Assembly: GCA_016841625.1 (NCBI GenBank)
Contig: JAENYU010000009.1
Span: forward strand, 65,981 to 126,798
Direction: 5' to 3'
DNA: 60,818 nt
Origin: Methanobacteriota archaeon
Lineage (GTDB): Archaea > Halobacteriota > Methanosarcinia > Methanosarcinales > Methanosarcinaceae
The position numbers and the translations under genes were made by a program. Positions 8,521 to 17,511 of the stretch are shown here, piece after piece (the stretch's first letter is position 1; each line of letters begins with the position of its first letter). Under the pieces are notes generated by a model that saw only the letters and a program-made list of their open reading frames with translations, had not been told where the DNA came from and did not search any database.

Positions 8521-9843
8521 TTAACTTATCATTTCTCTCGGTTTCAGTGTCCGCTTTGAAAACTTCCTGTAGGTCCATTCCACCATAAAGCATCCCGCAA
8601 TAACGCCTGCAAGTAAAACCAGGGTCTCCGGGGAGTGTACCAGTTCATAGTATACCAGGACAGCAAAAAAGCCCGCACTGCTGAGCAAAGAAGCCCATAT
8701 CAAAAGGGGTTTTGCACCGGTTTCCCCATAGAGGCGCAGGTGGGCGACATTCACGGCTACATATATTATAAGCAGGGAAGCGCTTGCCAGCATTCCTATG
8801 CGTTCCAGGTTCAGGAAATTCGCGCAGAGGATTACAAGCCCCGAAGTTATAAACAAACCTTCGGTACTTCTTTTCCAGACCTTTCTTTCGAAGAACTCGG
8901 GCAGTTCCCCTTCCTTTGCAATGATATAACATGTATTTGCTCCTCCGTAAAGCGAAGCATTGATCGCAGACGCTGTTGAAAATAAAGCCGCTAATGCCAT
9001 GATCTTGAAGCCCGCAGCCCCCAGGAAAGGTTTTGCGGCTGCTGCGAGAGCATAGTCCTTGCTCTGCTCGATCTCGGGAATAGAGAGGTTCCCGATTACT
9101 GCCAGGCTCACAAGCACGTAGATAAATATGACCAGGACCACGCTCAGATACAGAGCCCTGGGAAGGGTCTTTTCGGGGTTTTCCATATCTTCGGCAGCAT
9201 TGGTGATCAAACCAAAGCCCTGGTAAGCAAGAAAAACCATGCCTGCCCCATAGAGGATATTTGAAGGGGCCGGAAAATTCGAAAGGGCAAGGTTTCCCGG
9301 GGGTACGTAGAACAGCCCCACCAGCCCGAAGAGGATGAGTATGCCAACCTTTATGGAAACGATAAAAAGCTCGGATTTGCCCACAGCCTTTGCCCCTATG
9401 AAGTTCACCCCCGTGAAAAGCAGGATGATTCCCGTGGCAAAAACAGCATCCCAGCCCTGCCCCGATCCCGCAGGCAAAAAGGTCACAGCATAAGAGGAAA
9501 ACCCCCTGGCATAGAGAGCAAGCCCGAATATGTAGCCGACCCAGAGCAATACGTTCAACCCCCCGCTAAGGATCCCGTCCCCGAACCCTCTTACCAGGAA
9601 CTCAACCGGCCCTCCTGCCGAAGGATACTTCGCCCCCAGTTTTGCATAGGAATACGTGCTTAAAAGTGCAACCAGCCCCGCAATGACAAACGAGACGTAC
9701 ACGGCATTTCCCGAAATCCCCGCAGCCAGGCCAAAAATAGAGAAAATCCCAGCCCCCACCATAGCTCCCACCCCGATAGAAGTGGCAGCCCACAACCCCA
9801 TCGACTTACTTTCCTGCCCCATCGACTTAGTTTCCTGCCCCAT
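8521..9843 (-). CDS. APC-family amino-acid permease
   Basis: About 440 residues with roughly 12 membrane helices. The first helix carries the family glycine signature (GVGAMVGAGIFSIFG), as in the amino acid-polyamine-organocation superfamily. It should be a secondary importer of an amino acid or amine in the cytoplasmic membrane; the substrate is not readable. The N-terminus MGQETKSMGQESKSMG comes from a 21-bp tandem duplication, so three in-frame ATGs (9843, 9822, 9801) compete. Each repeat carries an AGGA about 10 bases before the next ATG. The third ATG would already give a full-length family member. It stands alone, convergent with the kinase gene. Confidence 0.85.
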   Translation of the reverse strand: MGQETKSMGQESKSMGLWAATSIGVGAMVGAGIFSIFGLAAGISGNAVYVSFVIAGLVALLSTYSYAKLGAKYPSAGGPVEFLVRGFGDGILSGGLNVLLWVGYIFGLALYARGFSSYAVTFLPAGSGQGWDAVFATGIILLFTGVNFIGAKAVGKSELFIVSIKVGILILFGLVGLFYVPPGNLALSNFPAPSNILYGAGMVFLAYQGFGLITNAAEDMENPEKTLPRALYLSVVLVIFIYVLVSLAVIGNLSIPEIEQSKDYALAAAAKPFLGAAGFKIMALAALFSTASAINASLYGGANTCYIIAKEGELPEFFERKVWKRSTEGLFITSGLVILCANFLNLERIGMLASASLLIIYVAVNVAHLRLYGETGAKPLLIWASLLSSAGFFAVLVYYELVHSPETLVLLAGVIAGCFMVEWTYRKFSKRTLKPREMIS

Positions 9844-10350
9844 CCGAAAAAACCCTGCCGTAGATCCCGTAAAAATTAAACTTAGAGAAGCCCCAATTCT
9901 TCCCGATTTTAATTTTGTCCTTTAAGGGAAATAACTTTTTGCCAGCGTCCCGTATTGGCTTCAATGAACAGCGTTCCTTATCCTCAGGCTCCATCCATTT
10001 TTTGCAGGCTTCATTCAGGCAGATCCCACTCCAAAAGAGCCTTCTCCATCAGTCCTTAATAACCAAGTCACTGGTCCCGAAGTTGTACTCCAAAAAAAAG
10101 TTGAAACCTGGAACCGGATGAGCAAACCTGGTCCATAAAACAACAATAATCCAATCGTTCAGCAGCCCTGAAAACCGTTTTCGATCTGCTTTTCAGGTAC
10201 CGACGCTCTCATCGGCTGCGAAGCAGACGGCCTTCCCCAGACCCTAAAAATTGGAATTTTTTGACTCAACCTTTTTGGCTATTCTTTTTTGCGTAGTTTT
10301 TGCTTTTTTGTGTGCAGTTAAACCTGTATGCAGATGAGTAATCGAAAAGG
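9844..10350. other. Gene-free stretch of about 500 bp
   Basis: No frame here has family character. It contains the upstream region of the permease gene and T-rich DNA near 10260-10310. No riboswitch or RNA gene was recognised. Confidence 0.4.
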
Positions 10351-10656
10351 TTAAGCTTCACCCTTCCACTTCTTCATCTGTTCTTCCCGCCACTTCTCGA
10401 TCGCTCTCCAGATGGGCAAAGGATCTATGCCGTGAACTTTGATGTACTCCTCCCGTGTGTACTCATGCATATTGCCGTCCACAAAGTGCAGGGTAGCCTG
10501 GTCCGCCTGCAGCCTTGCACCTGCCGGTATTGCCGAAGGATTTACGCAGACCTCTGCACAGTAACGCCACCCGTCTCCACCTGTTGGCTCTATCCTGAAC
10601 GGCTTTCCGCAGTTCGGACAGACTCCGATCACAGTTTCATCTTCTTGTTTATCCAT
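10351..10656 (-). CDS. Small zinc-ribbon protein of unknown function
   Basis: A 101-residue soluble protein with CPNCGK near residue 13 and a second cysteine pair (CAEVC, residues 33-37), likely a single zinc site. The C-terminal half contains YTREEYIKVHGIDPLPIWRAIEKWREEQ, rich in charged residues and tryptophan. I do not recognise a characterised family. It stands alone; a MITE-like element lies about 60 bp upstream of its start and may carry or disrupt promoter sequence. Confidence 0.65.
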   Translation of the reverse strand: MDKQEDETVIGVCPNCGKPFRIEPTGGDGWRYCAEVCVNPSAIPAGARLQADQATLHFVDGNMHEYTREEYIKVHGIDPLPIWRAIEKWREEQMKKWKGEA

Positions 10657-10715
10657 AATATTCCCCCCTTATGGATGAAAATACGTCAGTTTAAATGGAT
10701 ATTGTGCAGGATGAC

Positions 10716-10858
10716 ATATAACCCACATTCGGCAGAAACACACAAATGAGACATTTATCTATACAAATGAATCATATTAGGGAGGCTAACTCCTCTATTC
10801 TGGCATTGTTGGGTATTAATATATCCTTATTGTGTCTTAGTGCCGAATGTAGGATATA
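10716..10858. repeat. MITE-like element 1 (ACATTCGGCA ends)
   Basis: The left end reads ATATAACCCACATTCGGCAG. The right end is the inverse of TTATATCCTACATTCGGCA. The match continues inwards as an ACACA-rich segment on both sides. The interior of about 100 bp has no coding potential. The ends resemble those of elements at about 13.7-14.0 and 14.2-14.4 kb. Confidence 0.5.
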
Positions 10859-10942
10859 ACATTGTTTTTATAAATTTATTTCAATGCATTGTCCAACTCT
10901 TTTTTAGCAAATCCTGCAAAAGCATTAGACAAAATCACCTGA

Positions 10943-12274
10943 TTAGACAAAATCACCGGCATTCACCAGATTTACATTGCTACCTTGACCCTCAACATCT
11001 TCTAATATTCTTATCTTTTTATTTCTCCAGATCACCAAAGCTATCATGGAAATCATTAACCCGGAAATTACGAAGATTAAGGCAATTCCCCTGCCTTCTC
11101 CTACTCCGACAATAAAACCGGCTGTTTCAACCAGCAGCCCATCCGGTTCCAGAAGTGGATTGAAAATTCTATCCGCTAAAAAACCTGCGACTGCAAAGGC
11201 TATGATGGAGCCGAGATAGGTAACCATTGAAATAATGGACCACACACGCCCCTGTTTTCTGTTGTCGATATTTTTCCGGATTAAAACTTCAATGGAAGTG
11301 TTAATGAAAGGAAGGGCGGCAAAAAACGTAAACCCTGCCAGAGTAATGAAAAGTATATTTGTTGAGAGTCCCAGGTTGGCAAAAAATATGCCTGAGATAA
11401 ATAGCGAGACCGATAATATTAGTACCTGTTTGTATTTGCTGCCGAATAATCCGATAAACAGGCTTCCGATAAGTATGCCTGTTGCGCAGATAGATTGGGA
11501 GATTCCCACTGTTTTTACTGTTGTTAAACCCAGCAGCATCGGAATAAAAAGTGATTGAAGCAGCCCGACAAAAAAGAGGACGAGCGTGATAGTAAGGACC
11601 AGGTTAACCACGCCCTTATTTTTCGAAAATTCCTGGATACCCTCTCTAAGTTCAGCCATGATGTCCGGTTCCGCCTGCTTTACTGAAATTCCGCCTATTG
11701 CGTTTCTTACCCAGATAACAATGGAACTGGCAATTATGAGAGTGCTGATGTCGATTAAAAAAATATATTCGATATCAATCAGTGTTAGCAAAATCCCGGC
11801 TAAGAAAGGGGAAATTAAATATTGAGCCGAACTTGCCAGCTGCACCAATCCGCTTGCTTTATCATACTGGGCTTCGGGCAGGAGGTCGGTAATCAAGGCT
11901 TTATAGGCTGGTTCCTGGAAAGCTGAAAAAATCGAACTGGCTGCAATCCCGAGATAAATGTGCCAGAGTTCGATATTGCCCCTTACCATCATAAAAAATA
12001 TGAAGAGAAGCCCGAGCGATGCTCCCATGTCCCCGAGAACCATCATCAAGCGCCTGTCGTGACGGTCTGCCAGGACCCCGCCGTAGGGTTTTAACAGGAA
12101 GGGGGGCAAAAACACACACATCAGTATAAATACGTAGCTTGAAGCTGTAGCAGTTTGCTGGAATACGTATATCCCCAGGGAAAAAATAGTAAGGCCGGTA
12201 CCGATTACTGAGATGAACTGCCCGAACCAGATAAAAAGGAATTTGGAATAAAGATCTTCGGATTCAGCTGTCAT
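10943..12274 (-). CDS. MFS transporter
   Basis: A 443-residue integral membrane protein with about 12 hydrophobic helices. It carries the MFS loop-2 signature GGVLADRHDRRLMMVLGD between helices 2 and 3. The arrangement resembles the MefA-like/enterobactin-exporter branch of the major facilitator superfamily, proton-driven exporters of drugs or siderophores. The substrate is unknown. It lies 41 bp downstream of the CPBP protease gene on the same strand, so the two probably form an operon. Confidence 0.8.
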   Translation of the reverse strand: MTAESEDLYSKFLFIWFGQFISVIGTGLTIFSLGIYVFQQTATASSYVFILMCVFLPPFLLKPYGGVLADRHDRRLMMVLGDMGASLGLLFIFFMMVRGNIELWHIYLGIAASSIFSAFQEPAYKALITDLLPEAQYDKASGLVQLASSAQYLISPFLAGILLTLIDIEYIFLIDISTLIIASSIVIWVRNAIGGISVKQAEPDIMAELREGIQEFSKNKGVVNLVLTITLVLFFVGLLQSLFIPMLLGLTTVKTVGISQSICATGILIGSLFIGLFGSKYKQVLILSVSLFISGIFFANLGLSTNILFITLAGFTFFAALPFINTSIEVLIRKNIDNRKQGRVWSIISMVTYLGSIIAFAVAGFLADRIFNPLLEPDGLLVETAGFIVGVGEGRGIALIFVISGLMISMIALVIWRNKKIRILEDVEGQGSNVNLVNAGDFV

Positions 12275-12315
12275 TTATTCAGATCCGGCAGGCATTTTTT
12301 CGGATTTATCCGTCA

Positions 12316-13149
12316 TTAGTGAGCCTCAGAAATAAGGTGCTTTTCGGAAAAAAACAGATCTTTGTCCAGTGCAATAATGACGGCTGCAATAACCAGGAGG
12401 ACCACGGTTTGAATGCACTTTGTCGCCTGAGTCATATCCAGTGCCTCCTGCGAGATATTGACAATAAAGTGAAAGAGAATCGCCGCAGGAATACTTTTCC
12501 CATTTTTTATGCAGATCCAGCTGATGATCATTCCCAGGGGGATGATGCTGACAAAAAAGTTCACACCATACCAGATGTTTTCGTGAAAAATCTCATACTG
12601 GTAGGAGTTATTGACAAAGATCAGCGGAAAGTGCCAGAGGGACCAGAGTATGCTGAAAATAAGCGATGCCTTAAAGTAAGTGTGCCGGCTCTGCAGACTG
12701 TCAAAGGCATACCCTCTCCAGCCAAGCTCTTCAAAACCCGCGGCAAGCATAAGAAGAAACAGCACAGGGACAAAGCCCGTTGAAAAAGAGAAACCTTCGG
12801 CAAGTTGGAACTGCGAAACCGATCCCCCGAACGGAAGCGAAAGAAGGATGGATACCAGAACGGAAAACGGCGCTATTAAGAAAAATACCGGCAGCATTTT
12901 AGGCTCTATCAGCCTTAGATTGATAAGCCGGTTGCCGAAATCTTTTACTAAGTCCGAATTCTTTGACGCAAAGATCATAACAAGTGAGATCAAAAACGGT
13001 GCCATCAGTCCGGGCAGCATAAGTAACATGTACAGCCCGCCTCTACCTTCCTGAAAACTTACATATGCCCCTGCAAACCAGAGAACATAGGTTGCGATAA
13101 AGGTCGCAGCATAATAGATCCCGGGTTTGTATTTGTAGTTAGAAATCAT
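12316..13149 (-). CDS. CPBP-family intramembrane metalloprotease
   Basis: A 277-residue membrane protein with about eight helices and the three CPBP (Abi/CAAX protease) motifs in order: FEELGWRGYAFDSL (EExxxR), a WSLWHFPL motif with the second histidine, and a late LFHFIVNIS motif with the third metal-ligand histidine. The family includes CAAX prenyl endopeptidases and bacteriocin-immunity proteins; the substrate here is unknown. It is the upstream member of a probable operon with the MFS transporter. Confidence 0.82.
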   Translation of the reverse strand: MISNYKYKPGIYYAATFIATYVLWFAGAYVSFQEGRGGLYMLLMLPGLMAPFLISLVMIFASKNSDLVKDFGNRLINLRLIEPKMLPVFFLIAPFSVLVSILLSLPFGGSVSQFQLAEGFSFSTGFVPVLFLLMLAAGFEELGWRGYAFDSLQSRHTYFKASLIFSILWSLWHFPLIFVNNSYQYEIFHENIWYGVNFFVSIIPLGMIISWICIKNGKSIPAAILFHFIVNISQEALDMTQATKCIQTVVLLVIAAVIIALDKDLFFSEKHLISEAH

Positions 13150-13466
13150 TTTTTTCTCCAGGTTTTAACTGCCACGCCCCGTTTTTATTTTTTAACTTAA
13201 CCCGGCTCTGACAGCAAAAAACAATAAGATTGCTCCAGGAATGTTCTTGATTTTCCTGTCTCCGACAAAAATACAAGCAATCATGAAACCCCTGTAAATA
13301 ATTTATAATATATATACATTCCTATTTGGCACTCATATATTTTTCAGGAGCAGTAGAAGGAAAAGTCAAAGGGTGACACTATATAGGATATAAAGTTATT
13401 TGAGGGGGTTAGCTGACCCGAAAGAAGTGAAAAATTCAGTCTTGTTCCCCGCTTCTCTCCCATAAA

Positions 13467-13688
13467 TTATCCACTAGTTTTTACTTTTTTCAGGATCAAC
13501 ATAGAAAAGAATGTCGATATAAAACAGATCGTGGGCATAATAAATATGACCGGGATAACATTGTACCCTGCATCAGCCATGAATAGGATTTTCGAGGTCA
13601 AAGCAGCCATTAATATCGATAAAAAGATGAGATATACGGTTGTGAACAAATATCCGTAACTATTTTTCCTGACCGCAAGCATTCCCAA
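13467..13688 (-). CDS. Small two-helix membrane protein, possibly truncated
   Basis: Seventy-three residues with two hydrophobic helices and a KKVKTSG tail. The reading frame stays open upstream of the first methionine (RPIGIVLG before MLAV) and runs straight into the end of a MITE-like element at 13708. The element may therefore have cut off the original 5' part of a longer membrane protein. No family recognised. Confidence 0.4.
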   Translation of the reverse strand: MGMLAVRKNSYGYLFTTVYLIFLSILMAALTSKILFMADAGYNVIPVIFIMPTICFISTFFSMLILKKVKTSG

Positions 13689-13707
13689 AACAATACCTAT
13701 TGGCCTA

Positions 13708-13977
13708 CTTTCGGCAGGTCGACATTAGGAATTAAAATATTTTTTCCTGATACCGTTTTTGAATATTAGCTAACTATATATTTGGTTCAAAGTTGGTTAA
13801 CTGTGGCTCAAATTCAATGACGTATATAAATACTGAATCATTTTTTCATTAAAGTTTAGTATGAGATATTAATAATTGGTCATATGTAAACCTAAAAACT
13901 ACACTCAATTAGAGGGCATCTTTTCAAAATCGCCATCAACAAAAATTATGAAAAATTAAATGTCGACCTGCCGAAAG
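13708..13977. repeat. MITE-like element 2, perfect 19-bp inverted ends
   Basis: CTTTCGGCAGGTCGACATT at 13708-13726 is repeated as an exact inverse at 13959-13977. The 230-bp interior is AT-rich and non-coding. Its right arm, read inwards, resembles the left arm of the element at 14238, so they belong to one family. Confidence 0.6.
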
Positions 13978-14051
13978 AAAGAATTGGCAAAAGCAGCCCT
14001 TATTTAAAGTCTTTGGCTTGGTTCTCAGTCTCGGATCACGAAATGAAATGA

Positions 14052-14087
14052 GCGGGGTATCCACGGGTTCGAATCTCGCTTCTCCTC
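14052..14087 (+). other. tRNA 3'-end-like fragment
   Basis: The bases ACGGGTTCGAATCTCGCTT look like a T-arm (stem CGGG/CTCG, loop TTCGAAT) followed by TCTCCT as an acceptor 3' strand. No matching D-arm, anticodon arm or 5' acceptor strand was found upstream. It may be the 3' end of a tRNA gene left by integration of an element; chance similarity is possible. Confidence 0.35.
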
Positions 14088-14237
14088 ATTTTTGATCTTC
14101 GGGGATGCATGTATCTCGAAAATTAGTTGATAATAATTTTATTTCTAAGTTCAGATTATTACTATTTTTTAGAAGCTCAAGTTCCATACATTTAAACCAT
14201 TTTAAGTGTATGGTTATTTTGTGTAATTTACAAAGTA

Positions 14238-14371
14238 TATATCCTATATTCGGCAGGTTAACATTAAATTCTCAATTTTACCATCAAATTTGAAAAAATC
14301 AAAACTATGGCAAAAACAGCATCATTAAACATGATCATGGGTTAAAAAATACCTGCCGAAAGCAGGATATA
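14238..14371. repeat. MITE-like element 3, next to a surface-protein gene
   Basis: Its ends read TATATCCT, then three variable bases, then TTCGGCAGGT. The second end at 14351-14371 is the inverse. The 134-bp element ends 17 bp before the ATG at 14389. It therefore supplies the promoter-proximal DNA of that gene, including the A/T-rich stretch at 14342-14350. Confidence 0.55.
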
Positions 14372-14388
14372 TTAATTAGGGGGTTAAC

Positions 14389-16137
14389 ATGAGGTTAATA
14401 AAATTATTTGCAATTGTATTGATGTCAGCTGTTCTTCTTTCAGGAACAGCTTGTGCGGCTGATCCTATAGTTGCTCCATCGGGTGAGCCTAATCGAACTC
14501 TGGATTCATATGTCCTGTTCGCGCTTGATGAATTGAGTTTCAAAGGGGGAGATATCACTGGAGTTAAAGGATATGTTTTAGGAGGTGATGTAGGCGTAAA
14601 TAATCCAGGTCCTCCTCCTGGTGCTGCGGATGCTAACATTAATGTTGGTGCAAATAAACGTTTCTACATGTCGGATGGCACACAGCTTGTTGGGGATTAT
14701 ATAAGGCTTGGATCGGATGCTAGTGTTTATGATGTCTACGGAAATTATGCAGTGGGTGCATACGATGGTGAAGTCCGAAATTCTAACTTTACTTTCACAC
14801 CGCCAATAATCTCGGGTGTATCCAATTCCAGTCAATTAGCCACTTACCTTGGATGCGAAAAAGGAGATTTCACGGCTTCAACCAATCCAGATGATGATAG
14901 GACTGTGGTTGATAGGCCAAGCCGGGTTGACCCTCCCGTAAAGATATTGACTGGAAGTTATCTTCCGCCCGGAACCTACAGGGATCTTCAAGTTCAAGAT
15001 GGAACAACATTGCATTTGGGCGCTGGCACATACACGTTCAGACGGTTCAATACAGGTCAGAATGTAAATGTTTACACGGTGCCCGGGACTATCATCCAAA
15101 TCGAAGGAGATCCAGCTAATGACCCAGACTTTAACCTGGGAGGTAATGGTGCTTACTTCGGCTCAGAGATCGAGGGTGAAGAGAGTGTTGCCTGCATCTG
15201 TCTTCTTGGAGAAAAAGTTCAATTCAGTGATAATGGAGAATTTTGGGGAGTTATAAAAGCTCCATATGCTAATATTAATCTAGGACGAGGTTTTACCCAC
15301 TATGGTCGTTTCATCGGAAATACTATAAGTTCCGACTTCAATGACAATGTTACTGCAAAGGACTGTACTTTAGATTCCGTAACCACTACACTGGAAGTAT
15401 CAAAAACCGCAACCGGCTACTGTGGCAAAACCTACAATTGGACGATCGATAAAACCGTTACGCCCGAAGACTGGATTATTGAGGAAGGAGACACTGTCAC
15501 TTCAGAATACACCATCGAAGTAACAAAGTCTGAAAGCGCAATAAATTGCACGCACGTTGAAGGCAATATTACCGTAACTAACAAAGGCGATTATCCCACC
15601 GAAGGACTGGCAATCGAGGACGAAATCTATGATGACACAACCTTGATGGGTAGTGCGACCGTTGACGTAAGCCCCATGCCTGTTCTGGCTCCAGGCGAAT
15701 CATACGACTACCACTACAGAGTAGATTTCGATGACCCTTGCCTCAACGATACGATTACAACATTCACAAATAAGGCAACCGTCAGCATCGCCAACGGTGA
15801 TTCTGTAGAAGCTTCAGCAGACTTCAACTTGACGGAGCCTGCGCCAGAATGTCCTAACGACGATACGATCCATGTCGAAGACTCAAACATTGCAGATGGT
15901 GAAGAAGGTTCTCAAACGAATCCCTGGGAGTTCAATGTTTCTTCTATTCTAACCTATTTTAAGAGCTTTACCTGGGATGACCTGGGAGCGAACCTTAATA
16001 CGGCAACCATACAGGAAACGGGACAATCGGACACCGCCGCTGTCAACGTAGAACAAATCCCGGAATTCCCCACAATTGCCTTGCCTATGCTTGCAGTGAT
16101 TGGATTGTCATTTGTGTGCATGCGCAGGAAGGAATGA
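14389..16137 (+). CDS. Secreted surface protein with PEF-CTERM sorting signal
   Basis: A 582-residue exported protein. Residues 1-24 are a signal peptide ending ACA-ADP. The middle (about 40-330) is rich in glycine and beta-strand pattern, with a repetitive LGGDVGVN / LHLGAGTYTF / FWGVIKAPYANINLG layout typical of surface-exposed beta folds. Residues about 340-490 resemble a DUF11-like immunoglobulin-type module (VSKTATGYCGKTYNWTIDKT, NKGDYPTEGLAIEDE). The C-terminus has PEFPTIALPMLAVIGLSF followed by MRRKE. This is the PEF-CTERM tripartite signal: PEF motif, membrane helix, basic tail. The family knowledge is that an archaeosortase cleaves such tails and attaches the protein to the cell surface. 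GGGGGTTA before ATG supports the start. Confidence 0.82.
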   Translation: MRLIKLFAIVLMSAVLLSGTACAADPIVAPSGEPNRTLDSYVLFALDELSFKGGDITGVKGYVLGGDVGVNNPGPPPGAADANINVGANKRFYMSDGTQLVGDYIRLGSDASVYDVYGNYAVGAYDGEVRNSNFTFTPPIISGVSNSSQLATYLGCEKGDFTASTNPDDDRTVVDRPSRVDPPVKILTGSYLPPGTYRDLQVQDGTTLHLGAGTYTFRRFNTGQNVNVYTVPGTIIQIEGDPANDPDFNLGGNGAYFGSEIEGEESVACICLLGEKVQFSDNGEFWGVIKAPYANINLGRGFTHYGRFIGNTISSDFNDNVTAKDCTLDSVTTTLEVSKTATGYCGKTYNWTIDKTVTPEDWIIEEGDTVTSEYTIEVTKSESAINCTHVEGNITVTNKGDYPTEGLAIEDEIYDDTTLMGSATVDVSPMPVLAPGESYDYHYRVDFDDPCLNDTITTFTNKATVSIANGDSVEASADFNLTEPAPECPNDDTIHVEDSNIADGEEGSQTNPWEFNVSSILTYFKSFTWDDLGANLNTATIQETGQSDTAAVNVEQIPEFPTIALPMLAVIGLSFVCMRRKE

Positions 16138-16138
16138 T

Positions 16139-16167
16139 TGAGGATTTTAATCCTCATTTATTTTTTT
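16139..16167 (+). terminator. Terminator after the PEF-CTERM gene
   Basis: Perfect 8-bp stem TGAGGATT/AATCCTCA with a TT loop, followed by TTTATTTTTTT, starting two bases after the stop codon. Confidence 0.65.
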
Positions 16168-16221
16168 AATATGAAACGGCCTTTATTGTCGGTTTCACGA
16201 ACTTAAAGCCAATATTCTTAC

Positions 16222-16539
16222 TTACCCACGCCTTCGAAGTCTCCTAACCCTCTTTTTTTGATAAGCCGCTATCTTATCGCTTAAAGGGTGGTCCGGCTTT
16301 ATTATTAGATGAGTTAACGAAATAACAAGTAGCTGCTTTTCATCTCCCCCTATAACGCAAACTATCCCCCCCGTATCTCCGGAATCAAATACATCGACTA
16401 TATCGATCTCCTGGTTAGGATCGAGATGTCTTCCTTCCTGGCTGCTGGCCTTACATATTTCTTTAGTGGGCCGGGCCGGAATAGGCAAATATTGCTTCAT
16501 TTCCTCAAGGAGAGTTCCGCTTTCTTTTTTTGGCTTCAT
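16222..16539 (-). CDS. Hypothetical protein, 105 residues
   Basis: A soluble, charged protein with a proline-containing N-terminus (YLPIPARPTKEIC), an acidic middle (IDIVDVFDSGDTGGIVCVIG) and a very basic end (KKRVRRLRRRG). A hydrophobic beta-like stretch (LLVISLTHLIIK) sits before the tail. No family recognised. It lies 77 bp downstream of the first pRiA4b ORF-3-like gene and is probably co-transcribed with it. Confidence 0.5.
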   Translation of the reverse strand: MKPKKESGTLLEEMKQYLPIPARPTKEICKASSQEGRHLDPNQEIDIVDVFDSGDTGGIVCVIGGDEKQLLVISLTHLIIKPDHPLSDKIAAYQKKRVRRLRRRG

Positions 16540-16596
16540 GTAAGATTGATTTCCCTTGAAAGATTATATTTTTATTCCTTCTGCCTGAAATTCAAA

Positions 16597-17285
16597 CTTC
16601 GAAAGTTTTTGCACCTTTATAAAGAAACGCCCTCCGGGTCAAAGTATTCGGGGTCAAAATCTTCCCCCATCCATTCCACAACGTCCTCATATTCCGGATG
16701 TGAAGGGTCCTCCAGGATCTCCAGCTTGTATAAGTAACCCCATACCCCTCCGCTGTCTTCCGGAACAGCAGCCCTTTTTCCGGCAGTACAGACAGGGTAC
16801 TTCACTCCTTCCTCTCTTGGCAGGATCTTTTCAAGCCGGATTTTCACCTGCCAGTTGTCCCCGAAATCATATCTGTACAGAGCAGCCTTATTTCCCAGCG
16901 TGAAATAATCGGAGATTTTAGCTTTCTTCTCCGGCACAAGCGGCCCATCATAGAAATTTTCAAAATCGCCATCTGTAGCCCCGATCCTTTCAGGGAACCC
17001 TGTCTTCGAGTCTGGCATTTCAAATTCGTGTAGATGGTAATTATCCCAATCCATTGCAGCCTGTATAGCACGATGAAGGTCAAAGAAGGTATAATTTTCC
17101 GGCATCTGGATTCGCCGCCAGATCTGAGGGGTAATGCCCTTCATGGAAAGCTTTAGCTGGTAAACCTTCTCGAAAGTCTGTTTCATAAATTATTCACCCA
17201 GGTAAATATATTTGGATCCACCTATTTCAGGTTTGGGGTTTTTTGTCACAAAATCAACTGATAACACCCGGGAAAGAAGGCGCCT
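16597..17285. repeat. Duplicated unit, copy 1 (about 690 bp)
   Basis: Homologous to 18487-19177. The unit includes the whole pRiA4b ORF-3-like gene, a short downstream stretch (GAAGTTTTTGCA... near the left edge) and about 100 bp upstream, ending with a GGGAAAGAAGGCGC sequence shared by both copies. Confidence 0.7.
16617..17186 (-). CDS. pRiA4b ORF-3-like protein, copy 1
   Basis: A 189-residue protein of the plasmid pRiA4b ORF-3 family. The signature is present: YQLKLSMKGITPQIWRRIQM at the start, then TFFDLHRAIQAAMDW, HLHEFE, LYRYDFGDNWQVKI and CTAGKRAAVPEDSGGVWGY. The family is often found on mobile elements and near transposons; its biochemical role is unknown. The gene is a close paralogue of the one at 18508-19077, and homology extends about 100 bp upstream of both starts. 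The two copies lie in the same direction around a SEC-C gene. Confidence 0.82.
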   Translation of the reverse strand: MKQTFEKVYQLKLSMKGITPQIWRRIQMPENYTFFDLHRAIQAAMDWDNYHLHEFEMPDSKTGFPERIGATDGDFENFYDGPLVPEKKAKISDYFTLGNKAALYRYDFGDNWQVKIRLEKILPREEGVKYPVCTAGKRAAVPEDSGGVWGYLYKLEILEDPSHPEYEDVVEWMGEDFDPEYFDPEGVSL

Positions 17286-17511
17286 TAACCGATGTCATGC
17301 CAATTGATATGCCTTTTTTTGCTGAATCCTGCTAACGAATTGAGTTTGCCTTGAATTGTAGGGAATTTCTCAAGACGTTCAATCCTTGTTTTAGGAATGA
17401 TTCAAATATAGTATCAAGGGTTTTTGTTGCCAAAAATGGATTTAGGGAAATGGAGCTATAGATCAATTCCCAAACTGAAAATTTGAAGTTATATTTTTAT
17501 CATTCCTGAAT

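Noticed and set aside
9844-10350. Possible riboswitch upstream of the amino-acid permease
   Set aside because: No known aptamer core or paired helices could be recognised.
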